The notes under the pieces are model-generated. The model saw only the letters and a program-made list of their open reading frames with translations. It was not told the DNA's origin and searched no databases. The position numbers were made by a program, and so were the translations under genes. A DNA stretch of 64,000 nt from Nectonema munidae (taxonomy: Eukaryota > Nematomorpha > Nectonematoida > Nectonematidae): the NCBI GenBank assembly GCA_030549495.1, contig JAUIRK010000693.1:1-64000 (forward strand), written 5' to 3'. Below, piece after piece: positions 42,819-52,944 of this stretch. How positions within the stretch are numbered: the stretch's first letter is position 1; each line of letters begins with the position of its first letter.

Positions 42819-44505
42819 TTATTTGCGGTAAGACTTGATATTGTTCGTCTGAACAAACGTGTACTGCAGATAGTAGGTTAGTTTAGGGTCAAAAAGTGTG
42901 GATGCCTGGATACGGCGTGGGCATCTAGAGAGAAACTGTTTACATATCTCCTCGGTCTTAGGTTGTATACCCATGCCATTCATGGCGATTACTGCAAGAT
43001 CAGACAGTCGTTCTGTATTCATAGTCGTTCTCAGGCACGTGTGTATCCTCTTAACACAGGAAAATGACCGTTCTGCTTCAGTGCTACCGATTGGAAGGAC
43101 GGCTAGTATTTTGAGAAGTTCTCTCACATTTGGAAAGAACATTTCATCAGCATGGTAGAGATGTCACAGATATGTCGCTTATGGTGCCTTTGTTCATCCA
43201 GTAATTTAATCAGCGGAACATCTCGCTATCAAGAGCACCAGGTAATGGCAACACAGAAACCATTTGTCATGCAGATTTTCAGTCAACTTTGGTAATGTTT
43301 CTTTGGTTTTCTAGAGAATCACTTCTGGAACGAGACAGCATAGTTCATAATAGACACGTTTGTCATCACTGAAACGACATCTCAGTTCACTGCAGGTAGT
43401 ATCAAGGAATGGAATAACCAAAGTTCTCTTCCAGTAGTCGAAAACTGTATCTGATGGATGGTTATCTCTCATCGTTTGTTTCCTACAGATCCTTGGTGTC
43501 TGTTCACGTGAGCCAACAAGACTACTTAGTTCTAGCACTTTACGATATACACGATCAAACCAGACGTCTACTTCTAATCGTATGTTTTGATATGTTGACA
43601 TAACCTTTTCTATTTTCTGGAATCCTAGGTACACTTCCATATGGGAACCTTGTAATGCCGTCACGACTGGATGCAGTGATTCCAACATCTCCTTGGCAAT
43701 GACAAAGCTTACGATGTGTCCGAAGTCTACCAGCGTATGGCGAAGACCATTAGCCTTTGTTCTAGTGGAGGAATCCCAGTTCCAATCATCGTTGTTTGGA
43801 TAGAATCTCTCATCTTTGATCGGCTGACAGATTTCATTCAGAGTAGTAACTATGTATTCATATAGTTGAAAAATAGTTTCAAATGTCGTGTGCCATTCGA
43901 CCCAACAGGTTTTACACAGGTTCTTCAGCTTTGTTTTTCTCATATCTGGTGCCAGTGTATCAATAATGATCTTAAAAAAGTGTTGGCGCTTGGATGAATT
44001 GTCGAAGAAGCTGTAAAGCTCACGGCATGTGTCCATCATATTGTGTATTCATGATATTTTGCATGCATGACAAATAACAAGATTAAGGAATGGAGGCAAC
44101 ATCCTTGGAATTGGGTGTCAGGGGCAAGCTTTAAAAATTCAACTTGAACGCCAACTCTCTCAGAACTCATCGAAGCTGTAGTGTCATAAGGCTGGTCACG
44201 GCAGTGACTAAGGTCGATCCGATTTTTTTAGGGATTCTTTGATAGCTACAGCTATTTCCACACCAGTTGTCTTTTCAAGATCAACTAAATCTAACAACAC
44301 TTCCCGCTTTCTTGGTTTTGAAGCACCATCAACAAAGTCAAGTATCCTGAGGCACACAGATAAAATTTCACGTCCATTCGAGGTAGTTTCATCGGCTATT
44401 ATAGAAAAGTGAGAACATTTTCTGATACATTCTCTGAAGTTGTCTCGGATGATATCAGCAGCAACATGTATCACATCGTTCTGAATTGTCTTACTCGTGT
44501 ATCGA
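42819..44505 (-). pseudogene. hAT transposase remnant (THAP12/ZMYM1-like)
   Basis: Minus pieces: RYTSKTIQNDVIHVAADII, then HFSIIADETTSNGREILSVC (first Asp), KLKNLCKTCWVEWHTTFETI and a C-terminal dimerisation segment IGSTEAERSFSCVKRIHTCL with TERLSDLAVIAMNG. This is the hAT group that gave rise to vertebrate THAP12 (52-kDa PKR-inhibitor repressor) and ZMYM1. The N-terminal zinc finger is missing. The reading ends at about 44505, where a second hAT begins on the other strand. Breaks near 44205, 44040 and 43200-43310. Confidence 0.8.
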
Positions 44506-44509
44506 GAGA

Positions 44510-45119
44510 TTTGGATTATATGCCGAATGATGAAACGTTGAAAGATGATCTTATTGAATTGCGCACAAACTGTATTTTTGAAATGCAGTTTAAAAGCAAA
44601 ACTTTGGAACAATATTGGTGCTCGGCAATGAGATGTTTCCAAGACTTTGTAAAAAAGCACAAAGTATGCTTATTCCATTTGTGACAACTTACTTGTGCGA
44701 GTACGGATTTAGTAACCTTTTGTCAATAAAGACTAAATCTAGAAATGGCTTGAGTGCCCAAGCAGATATGCGAATTGCTATCAGTAGCAAAGTCCCACGT
44801 TTTGAGAAACTCATATGCAAAAAACAGGAGCAAAATAGTCATTAAATTTGAGGTGTACTTTGTATAAAATTATTAGCTTTTTAAAAGAGAATAAAAAATT
44901 GAACTATTTTATATAAATGGAAGTTGTTTGGATGCAGATTGTTTAATTTTTGTTAATATAGTACCTCATAAAAAATGATTATGCAAATTTTTGTCGTTTT
45001 TTTATTTCAACTTTTCTTTTAAATAAATTTGGAAATTTTCATTACATAAACTGTAAGGGGTGCAAAAAAAATTAAAATTTTTTAGGGGTACGGAGCGTCA
45101 AAAAGGTTGGGAACCACTG
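44510..45119 (+). mobile_element. 3' end of a second hAT (ZBED5/FAM200-like)
   Basis: The + strand reads LIELRTNCIFEMQFKSKTLE with QYWC, then after a frame change SMLIPFVTTYLCEYGFSNLL and SIKTKSRNGLSAQADMRIAI. This is the C-terminal dimerisation region of ZBED5/FAM200-type transposases. The element ends AAAAAGGTTGGGAACCACTG at 45119, the typical hAT terminal repeat, followed by GTCTAGAT as the likely 8-bp target. Its N-terminal part has been lost or separated. Confidence 0.85.
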
Positions 45120-46113
45120 GTCTAGATAGATATCTTTTCAAGTATTTCACTATATGATGTAAAAATTGCAATAAAAATAACTTCAGCACAGGTAAAGAGG
45201 GGGATTTAAATTAATTTAAATTGAATTTGTCGATCTTTTTTCTTTTGTGTAAAAGTGAGAGTCTTTTAGATGAAGAAGGTGAAAAACATTTTGTAATTGA
45301 ACAATGGACATCATGAATGATTTCATCAGAAAAAAAACCCTTGAACTGGGATTAATTGACAAATATTCAGGCTGGGTATCTCTTCATATCACCTGATAAT
45401 AAAATACACGATACTGTTAAAAAGCCTACATCAAAAATATTCTAATCAGAATGTTTTGAGAACGGAAAAAAACTGTTCAAAATTAATCCTTAAAAAAGTC
45501 TTTCAAACACAGATGCCAGAAAATAAATTTTGGATGAAAGAAGAGCTATCAAGAAAGGATCATCATAGAATGAATAGCAAAATTACATATTCTATAAGCT
45601 ATAGAAGAAATAACGTAGAGACTACGAGCCGATAACGAATTTTTAGCTAAAACGATGGAGCTCCTATCGAGATACCTAATTTACTGACAAATGAAATATT
45701 TTGAGTGAATTAAACACCTAAAGTTGGTTTATTAAATAAATTAAGAATATAATTACTAGAGAAATACTGCAAGTAGAATTTATTTTCAAGTTTATATATT
45801 TGACATTGATTGGCAGGTTTAATCGATTTTATTGAGACGTTTAATTGATTTTGATAAAAAAAAATGGACATCATCACTGAATTAAGCATAGTTGATATAT
45901 TATATTACATTGAAATTTTTTATAAATTATTAAAAAACTACACTTTTTTCAATTTGTTACAATTGTGTTCAGGTGGGCAGATTGAATAATGGAAATTAAG
46001 CAGTCTGATGATGGTTAATGATAAAATATAAACATTATTCAAAACAAGTCTTTACATATATTATAAAAAAGTGTTTTCAGATAAAATTTATGTAGTAAAC
46101 AAAATTTTTGTTT
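45120..46113. other. Intergenic, no gene recognised
   Basis: AT-rich sequence. Short direct repeats around ATTAAACACCTAAAGTTGGTTTATTAAA at about 45708-45740 echo a similar stretch at 41617-41650, so an interspersed repeat may lie here. Confidence 0.45.
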
Positions 46114-46317
46114 TCATTTGCAGTCCGTGAGGTGATCAATATTCTTAAATCCGGTCTGAAAATTTTTTAACTTTGACAAAAACTGCTCTTTTGAGAGTAA
46201 GACCCCTGTGATCGTTGATCCTTCACAATGATCTTTGGCTACGTCTCTGGATATGCTTATCCATGTAATTGCCATCAACATCAAAATTGATGACATTAGC
46301 ATTAGAAGCTCAGACAT
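46114..46317 (-). CDS. Small secreted-type ORF (67 codons), weak candidate
   Basis: The protein starts MSELLMLMSSILMLMAITW, a good signal-peptide-like helix, then ISISRDVAKDHCEGSTITGV and ends HLTDCK. Two Cys remain in the mature part. It is divergent from the 7TM gene, 281 bp away. A TGA stop directly follows DCK, so if real it is either a tiny secreted protein or a first exon whose splice site I cannot place. No family recognised. The ORF length alone is not strong evidence in this AT-rich DNA; the signal-peptide shape is the main argument. Confidence 0.3.
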   Translation of the reverse strand: MSELLMLMSSILMLMAITWISISRDVAKDHCEGSTITGVLLSKEQFLSKLKNFQTGFKNIDHLTDCK

Positions 46318-46598
46318 ATTAAAATTTTGCCCCTTATATCATCTGCCTATTCTTAATCTTTAATACAAAAATGATTCTCCATTTTAAAAAGATGGATTAC
46401 CGAGATGGATTTCTTATGTCGCCAAGATTAAGGTGTCGTCTTGAAAAGACAATCCTCTTTATTTGCTTCCCTTGCTAGCTTTTTAGAGCTAATAAAAATG
46501 ACAAAGATGATCACCTGTGTATGTATCTCCGGCCAAATTATTGCGCCAGTTTTCTAAAGATAATCTAGGTCTAGAAAATACAACGAGCCCTTTGCAAA

Positions 46599-47708
46599 AT
46601 GGCGAAATGTTTGATGAATAATGAGTCGATGAATTTCATTTGTGTTCACAACTTTTTGCCAGACGAATACATGAAAGAATTTTACATGAAAGTGAAAATG
46701 GCGCCCATAATTTTTGTTTTTTTCTTCTTCCTGCTCATTCCTTCGATCTTAACTTTTGGCAAGTTGAGCAGACGGCAAGAAACAACCTACATCTACTTGT
46801 TCACTTCGTCAGTCATTGTTTTTGTACGCTACGTGAACATCATCTTTGGCTTGGCAGTCCAAATCTTTTTGATCCAGGGAAAAAGTCTTCTCATCTTCTC
46901 GAAAGCGTGGAACTTCTATCTATCCAAGATGAAGTACACGATTTGCGCGTGGTGTGAAGCGTCATTTATCCTTCTTCTACTCCTACACCTCCTCAACATT
47001 TTGCTCACGATTAATAACGGAAATAAGCGAATCGCTAGTGCTCGTGTTAAAGTCCTTCGTTGCATGCTGCAACCAAAGTCAATGAGTTTGATGATCTTTT
47101 TCCTCCTACTCTTTTATCTTCCTTCGTACAACTGGTTCATTCTTTGCAGCATATCGTGTCCTCAATCTCACACGTCGTACTTCTACTATGATGTGAATAA
47201 GAAACGACCTCTCATCTTTTTGATTTACGAAGTCTTTCGGGAATTTTGTCTTCACTTTGTCGCCTCTATTTTTATTTTTTATCTATCCATCAGGATTTAC
47301 TCCTTCATCAGTCACTTCTGGAATAATCGAGTAAGCAATTTTCGAAATGTGAACCAAATATCCTCAGGTCCTCTGAGCGGCCAAAGAAGGAACTTTGATT
47401 TGAGAAGCAGGAAACTTCTTCAAATGAAACTTTCGCTCTTTGTCGCCTTTTACATCATGATTACAACGGTGCCATACATTGTTGTTTGCTTCGTCTACTT
47501 ATACTACATGAAATTTTCCACTTTAACATTCCACGTCTTCTTCCACCTAAAGATAATTTTTTGGTACTCCTCCATCCTCTCCCCCATTCTTTTTTACATA
47601 GCACATCTGTTTGTTGATCAAATATACAAAGCTTCCATTAAAGCCTTGTATGTGAGCTTTGCTTCAAAACTTCTAAACGTGATGCCTCTTAAGAAGTACT
47701 TTTCCTGA
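46599..47708 (+). CDS. Orphan seven-helix receptor-like membrane protein, paralogue 1
   Basis: A single 369-codon exon. Hydrophobic segments at about residues 35-55, 64-92, 116-138, 161-184, 206-238, 275-302 and 311-337 give seven helices. The N-terminus has an N-glycosylation site (NES at 8-10) and two Cys. The third helix ends NNGNKRIASAR instead of DRY. After helix 4 comes a Cys pair (CSISCPQS), and helix 7 has SPILFYIAHLFVD, a loose counterpart of the NPxxY region. This looks like a lineage-specific GPCR or chemoreceptor, but I recognise no named family and the ligand is unknown. The gene has no intron, and an ATTAAA lies at 47747. Its closest relative is the gene at 52945. Confidence 0.85.
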   Translation: MAKCLMNNESMNFICVHNFLPDEYMKEFYMKVKMAPIIFVFFFFLLIPSILTFGKLSRRQETTYIYLFTSSVIVFVRYVNIIFGLAVQIFLIQGKSLLIFSKAWNFYLSKMKYTICAWCEASFILLLLLHLLNILLTINNGNKRIASARVKVLRCMLQPKSMSLMIFFLLLFYLPSYNWFILCSISCPQSHTSYFYYDVNKKRPLIFLIYEVFREFCLHFVASIFIFYLSIRIYSFISHFWNNRVSNFRNVNQISSGPLSGQRRNFDLRSRKLLQMKLSLFVAFYIMITTVPYIVVCFVYLYYMKFSTLTFHVFFHLKIIFWYSSILSPILFYIAHLFVDQIYKASIKALYVSFASKLLNVMPLKKYFS

Positions 47709-47926
47709 AGGAACATTCTAACTTCATTGTCTCGACTTTTGTTATAATTAAATGAATGGTTACTTGTAATTTAGTTATTTATTTCGTATTGCGAACAAGC
47801 TTTTAATCACAGTGAATATGAATCGCAAGATAACTTTGAATTTACTATGAATTGTCTTTGTTTAACATCATTATGAAAATCGATAAATTTTTTAGAATGT
47901 CGAAATGTTTATGTAATATATAATAA
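47709..47926. promoter_or_regulatory. 3' flank of receptor paralogue 1
   Basis: An ATTAAA polyadenylation-type signal lies at 47747-47752, 39 bp after the stop codon. Nothing else recognised. Confidence 0.4.
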
Positions 47927-47985
47927 TTAGCCGGTCCCGTGGTCGTTTCTCGCTTCGCTCGAAACATAGGATTCTTGGTAGTGTG
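47927..47985 (-). mobile_element. Helitron/HINE-like repeat end, copy C
   Basis: On the minus strand it reads CTACCAAGAATCCTAT, then a stem-loop (47965-47945) with arms GTTTC and GAAAC, 18 bases, and CTAA (47930-47927) followed by T. Relative to copy A, the third stem pair changed from C-G to T-A on both arms, so pairing is kept. The minisatellite is reduced to a trace here. Confidence 0.45.
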
Positions 47986-48832
47986 TATTTTGAGTTGCTA
48001 ATGGTGAATGCAATATGACGATTTTTTGGAAATTTTTACTTGTTTGATTTGCATAAAAAATGTAACTATTTTTCAATATTTCTTTTTCATGATATATATC
48101 ATTTGAAAGCTTATCGTTTGCTACACACGCTAGAATAATCTATTTTTGCAATTAAATTTGTTTGATAACTGGACTTGACTTCGAAAAATTTGGTCTAAAT
48201 TTTAGCAAAAAAAAGGACCACTTTTTGTGATGAGCATAATGTGAAGAAAATTTTTGATTGAAAATGGTATTATTGGAAAGGTATACTCTTTGTGGGTAAA
48301 ATAGGCTAGGTTTTACAAAAAAATATGTTTTCTTTTTACAAAATCTGCTTTTATGTGAGGTCAGTCAACTTTTATCTTCTTCCAAAAAATACCTTTAATA
48401 ATTAACGTGATTAGTTTATATACTATTTTTTTAATATTTAATATTAACAACGGTGGAATATGGTTTTTTACATTTTAAAATGTCATAGTTAAAGAACACT
48501 GTCGAAAATAAATATATATATTTTTACTTTTTAGGGGTCAGCAGAGGTCATTAAAAATTTTTTCCAATAAATTTTAAATTATTTTTGAGGTGAAAAATGT
48601 CGATTGAAAGTACGCGTTTTGTTCGATAATCGTAGTCAATTTTTATTTCGAAACAATTTTTATTTAGTTTAGATACAACTTTTCTGATTTTTAACGAAGG
48701 GCATTCAATATATTTATACCGACAGTGTGCGAAGAATAAATATCATTTCACTTCTATCACGCCTGTTAGAAAAAAATTCTAAAAAATATATATACTATGC
48801 CAATAAAAAAAATAATTGATTTAAAATCATTC
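47986..48832. other. Between the receptor paralogues: AT-rich, no gene
   Basis: No coding region or element recognised. Confidence 0.45.
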
Positions 48833-49142
48833 TTTTTTTTTCCTTATGTTCAAACAAAAAATCAGTTAAATTTAAATGATATTTAAAGGTTGCGCAAATC
48901 TTAAAAAAGAAATAAAAAAATTATTCTGTGTATAAATAAAAAAATGAAAAAAATAAAATTTTTTATTCAGTTTGTGGATATTGCACTCTGATTGATAAAA
49001 TTGTTGACACTCACTTCTCGGCATCATATTCGTGAACTGATTGTAAAGCATGTTTTTGACACATTAATAAAAAAAATCTATTAAGCAAGCTTTACATATA
49101 ATTTAAATTAAACTGATTTTTTGTTTGAACATAAGGAAAAAA
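48833..49142. repeat. Fold-back repeat of about 310 bp
   Basis: Left arm CCTTATGTTCAAACAAAA with ATCAGTTAAATTTAA (to 48875) is inverted at 49103-49142 (TTAAATTAAACTGAT, then TTTTGTTTGAACATAAGG). The arms are about 40 bp with one or two differences. No coding capacity; probably a MITE. Confidence 0.75.
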
Positions 49143-49217
49143 TAATTGATGATAACTCCTTAAAATAAATTATTTTTTCTATTGATAAAGTATAGATTTT
49201 CTCGGTATCAAAGATCA

Positions 49218-49309
49218 CTCCCCTTACTTTTAAAATAGAAAGATAAACCAAGTCTTTAATAATTAATTTTTATCAAATTATGCACATACGAAACTAAAAG
49301 TAAGGGGAG
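49218..49309. repeat. 92-bp element with 15-bp perfect inverted ends
   Basis: CTCCCCTTACTTTTA at 49218-49232 and its exact reverse complement at 49295-49309. The centre is AT-rich. Either a tiny MITE or a cruciform-forming relic. Confidence 0.7.
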
Positions 49310-49345
49310 CCAACGATATATTTAAAAAGAATAAATATTTTTTGA

Positions 49346-49690
49346 TTTGAACATTTTTCGATTCTTTGATTTATTTGACAAATATAATATTTAAAATCGT
49401 GCAAATTGCAAAGTAAAGGTAATAACTTTTGTAACATCGTCTGATGTAGCAAAATATGAACAGAAAGTTTGATATTTTTTAAAGAATATTTTTCGATTCT
49501 TTGATTACAGAATTTTATTTTGATTATTTGACAAATATAATATTTAAAAGCGTGCAAATTGCAAAGTATAGGTAATAACTTTTGTAACATCGTATGAGGT
49601 AGCAAAATATTAACAGAAAATTTCATATTTTTTGATTTTTTAAAGAATATTTTTCGATTCTTTGATTACAGAATTTTATTTTGATTATTT
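49346..49690. repeat. Tandem repeat, unit 135-161 bp, about 2.3 copies
   Basis: TTTTTCGATTCTTTGAT recurs at 49354, 49489 and 49650. Between these, units share CAAATATAATATTTAAAA, GTGCAAATTGCAAAGTA and GTAATAACTTTTGTAACATC. The second unit is 161 bp; the first lacks about 26 bp. The array runs into the left end of the piggyBac. A related phrase ATAGGTAATAACTTATGTAG is found at about 51880, beyond its right end. Confidence 0.85.
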
Positions 49691-49713
49691 GATAAAATAT
49701 ATTCCCTAGGAAG

Positions 49714-51662
49714 CCCAGGAAATTTGCCTACTTAGAAAGCCCATGCGGTGAATTGACCGGTTTAAAATTGTTTTAAGTTTTTCCCTTAAAATCCAAAGAT
49801 TATAAAACTTTTAAAAATATTTATTTATTTTTTTAAAATATCCTGTGAAAATAATGCATAAAATAAAAAATTAAAATAACATAAAACTAAAAATATTAAA
49901 TATTTTAATATTTACAAATTTTTAATATTTTTTTCAACTTTTCTTTATTCTTCTTTAAAATAAAATGGCGTGGCAGATGATCAATATTTCAAAGAAAAAA
50001 ATTTTGCTTCCGATTGATACAGACTCAGAAGCTGACAGTTCTCAATCCGAAAATTCTTTTTTTTCTTCAGAAAATATTTCAAGTTATAGTGAATCAAGTT
50101 TTGAAAGTGAAATATCTGTTGAAGAACCTATTCGCTCATTCGAAACATTCTTCGAAAGTAAAGATGGAACGAAGTGGAGTGTAAATCCATGTAGAAATAT
50201 AACTAAAAGTTTAAGTAAAAATATTGTTTATCAAAGAGGTGGTCCAACAAAATTTATTTCTTCCAGAACTCAAGGATGTATTCGAAGAAGTAGCTCAGCA
50301 GCACAATGACTTAAATTTTACTGTTGATGAAGTTGAATTGAAAGCTTTTTTTGGCTTGTGTATTTTGAGAGGCGTTTTGAAAGGGAAAAACGAACCATCA
50401 TATACATTTTGGGAGGAAAAATATGGGAAGAAAATCTTTAGAGAGACTCTTTCAAAAAACATGTTCAAACATTCTTAGGTATATAAGATTTGATGATCTT
50501 AGTACAAGGATTTCTAGAAAGCAATCAGACAAATTTGCTCCCATAAGCGATTTATGGGAATCAGTAATGAAAAACTGTGAAAAAAGCTTCAAACCAAATT
50601 TTAACGTTAGCAGTTATTTCCTTGTAGGAGTAAGTCTTCATTCATACAACATATGCCATCTAAGCCGGGCAAATTCGGTATCAAGTTTTGGATAATTTGC
50701 GATACAAAATATTATTACATTCTAAACTCGTATCCATATGCAGGAAAAGAAGAAAGAATTGGTTTGTTGTCAGAATTTGTCGTCATGAAGCTGATTGAAC
50801 CGTATAAAAATCAAGGATTGAATGTCACTGTTGATAATTTCTTTACAAGCTTGAATTTATCACGAAAACTTCTACGACAGAAAACCACATTAGTAGGAAC
50901 TATGCGTTCTAATAAAAAAGAAATTCCTACTGAAATCAAGATGGATAAAAGGGCTTTTACCGTGGATGATAATATATCTCTATTATATTATAAAGCCAAA
51001 AAAATAAAGTGGTGAACATGTATGTTATCATCTATGCATGATAAGATTGAAATAACGTCATCTGAAAAAAAGAAAGCAAACACAGTTTTGTTTTTTAATT
51101 GCACAAAAGGTGGAGTTGGCACAGCAGACGAAATGTTGAAAACGTACTCCACTAAATGTGCCACAAAAATGTGGCCTTTATCACTATTTTTCAACTTGAT
51201 GGACATAACCTGTCTCAATTCTTTCATCATCTGCACAAAACTTGGAATATTTACGTCAAGCAGAAGAAAGCTTCGTATTCAATTAGGAGAAACTTTATGT
51301 GAAGAAAGTATAAATCGAAGAAAAACGAATTCTCCTAATTTACTTATCACCAGATCTTCAACAAATGATAATGAAAAAGAAACGCGAAGAACAACATGTA
51401 GGCTATGTAAGAAAAATAAAACAAAAGTAAGTTGCTATGGTTGTTCGAAATACATTTGTGGTAGTTAGTTGTTCGGAAAAAGTTTGTGAAAAGTGCATTT
51501 CGAAAGAATGAAGTCTATTTGAAAGTGATATTTCTGAGTTAATAATATGTATGAAGTGTTTTTTAATAAATTTTTAACAAATAAATTATAAATTTTTAAA
51601 AGATTTTTGACTCAATTTCTTAATATGCAGAACCGGTCAATTGACTGGTATGGGCTTTCTAG
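49714..51662 (+). mobile_element. piggyBac element between the receptor genes, ends preserved
   Basis: Ends are TTAGAAAGCCCATGCGG...AATTGACCGGTT (49732-49762) and its inverse (51631-51661). A second partial copy, CTAGGAAGCCCAGG, lies just outside on the left. Flanking sequence is ATATAT on both sides and not TTAA. The coding part: acidic Ser-rich head (MAWQMINISKKK..., 49965), ELKAFFGLCILRGVLKGKNE, RYIRFDDLSTRISRKQSDKF, HMPSKPGKFGIKFWIICDTK, GLNVTVDNFFTSLNLSRKLL (second Asp), LVGTMRSNKKEIP, NCTKGGVGTADEML (usual GGVDxxDxM; first Asp replaced by Gly), LSLFFNLMDITCLNSFIICT and a Cys-rich tail CRLCKKNKTKVSCYGCSKYI. The segment that should carry the first catalytic Asp is garbled near 50610. About five frame breaks. 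Inactive, moderately young. Confidence 0.9.
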
Positions 51663-52071
51663 ATATATTTTGAATTAGTGATAAGACCTTCATCAACCAT
51701 GACAAATTTTTCACTCTATATCGCAGAGGACATTTTTAAATTTAGACTTGCGAAATATCCGCTAAAATTGATGAAATTTCTTTTTGCAATAAGGTTTTAG
51801 AATAAACATAGCGGTCAATTTACATCTAGCAAAATATGGACTGATAGGTTGGAGATGAATCATCGCGGTATACAGGTATATAGGTAATAACTTATGTAGC
51901 ATCGTCTCCCCGAATGAGGTATATCAAGATTGATGCCTGCCTGGATACGGTGAATAATGAGACTGATTTAACCATTGAAAGTTATCGTCAAAGAATTAGA
52001 TGAATGTACTTACTACATACAATGAGTTGATGAAGTAACTACGAATTTTAATTTTATGATCATACTGTATA
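51663..52071. other. No gene; trace of the tandem repeat
   Basis: At about 51880-51925 sequence resembles the 161-bp unit left of the piggyBac (GGTAATAACTTATGTAGCAT, then GAATGAGGTA). Otherwise AT-rich. Confidence 0.4.
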
Positions 52072-52142
52072 CAGCGGCCACCCTCCTATAACGGCCACCT
52101 TTTTGGTTTCCCTTAAATGGTCGCTATATGGAGGTTTGACTG
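52072..52142. mobile_element. 71-bp pogo/Tigger-type MITE
   Basis: Flanked by TA on each side (52070-52071, 52143-52144). It starts CAGCGGCCACCCTCCTATAA and ends TATATGGAGGTTTGACTG. The inverted ends carry CAGTCAAACCTCC / CAGCGGCCACCCTCC and inner ATAGCGACC / ATAACGGCC, the layout of pogo-family MITEs. Confidence 0.75.
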
Positions 52143-52144
52143 TA

Positions 52145-52944
52145 TATATATATGATTATAAATTTTTAAGAGTGTATCTAATATAAACACTAAGTTATAA
52201 GTTGTAGACATTAAAATTTTAAATTTTTGTTGAAAAAAATGTACATTTGATTTTGATTGACTGTTTTTGACATGCGAGGGTCATTCAACTATCGTGAAAA
52301 TAGTATCAAAAGATGAAGCTAACGATTGTAGGATAATGCACAAAGTTTGAGGGCATATAATTCAGCCGATTTTGTACAATATAAGTTTTAGTTAGGATAT
52401 TAGTAGTTTTAGTTAGAAGTTTTAGTCATTGATAGGGGTAGGTGAGGATCACGTACAGTTAGTATACAACTCAATAACATAGATATGCGCTATCGTCATT
52501 ATCGAAAGATTTTAATCTCGATCATCCATTAGCACAGACTTTAAATGCAACACTAATTGATACATTATAATTGCAAATTCGTAATACACACACACGTCAC
52601 ACACATTCTCACTTTCTTACCGGAAAAGCTTTTCGGGCGCATGCACATCTTGTTTTCGTGAGACTGTTTTATTTTTATTAAATTCCATTGATTCAGCAGC
52701 ATACTCTCATATCAAAGGAGTTCAGCTTTCAAAAATTGTTCATATTTAAAACTCATCTGTCATTTCCTCAAAACGCGCTTTACTGTTGAAAAAGTGTAAA
52801 TCATATGTAGGATATGTTGAATTTTACATCCTTTTCGTTGCAGTTGTATCACTATTGAGTTTTAAGAACTAGATAATTGAAAATCTATCGTTAAGTCTAA
52901 AGTATTAGTCAAAAGACATAAAAAGCTACACAGACTTTTGGAAA
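52145..52944. other. 5' flank of receptor paralogue 2
   Basis: AT-rich, with a short CACA run near 52590. CATAAAAAGC about 27 bp before the ATG is a weak TATA-like sequence. Nothing firmer. Confidence 0.35.

Noticed and set aside
44506-44660. N-terminal extension of the minus-strand hAT ORF
   Set aside because: This part is the antisense of the ZBED5-like C-terminus on the + strand. The real minus reading starts at about 44505.
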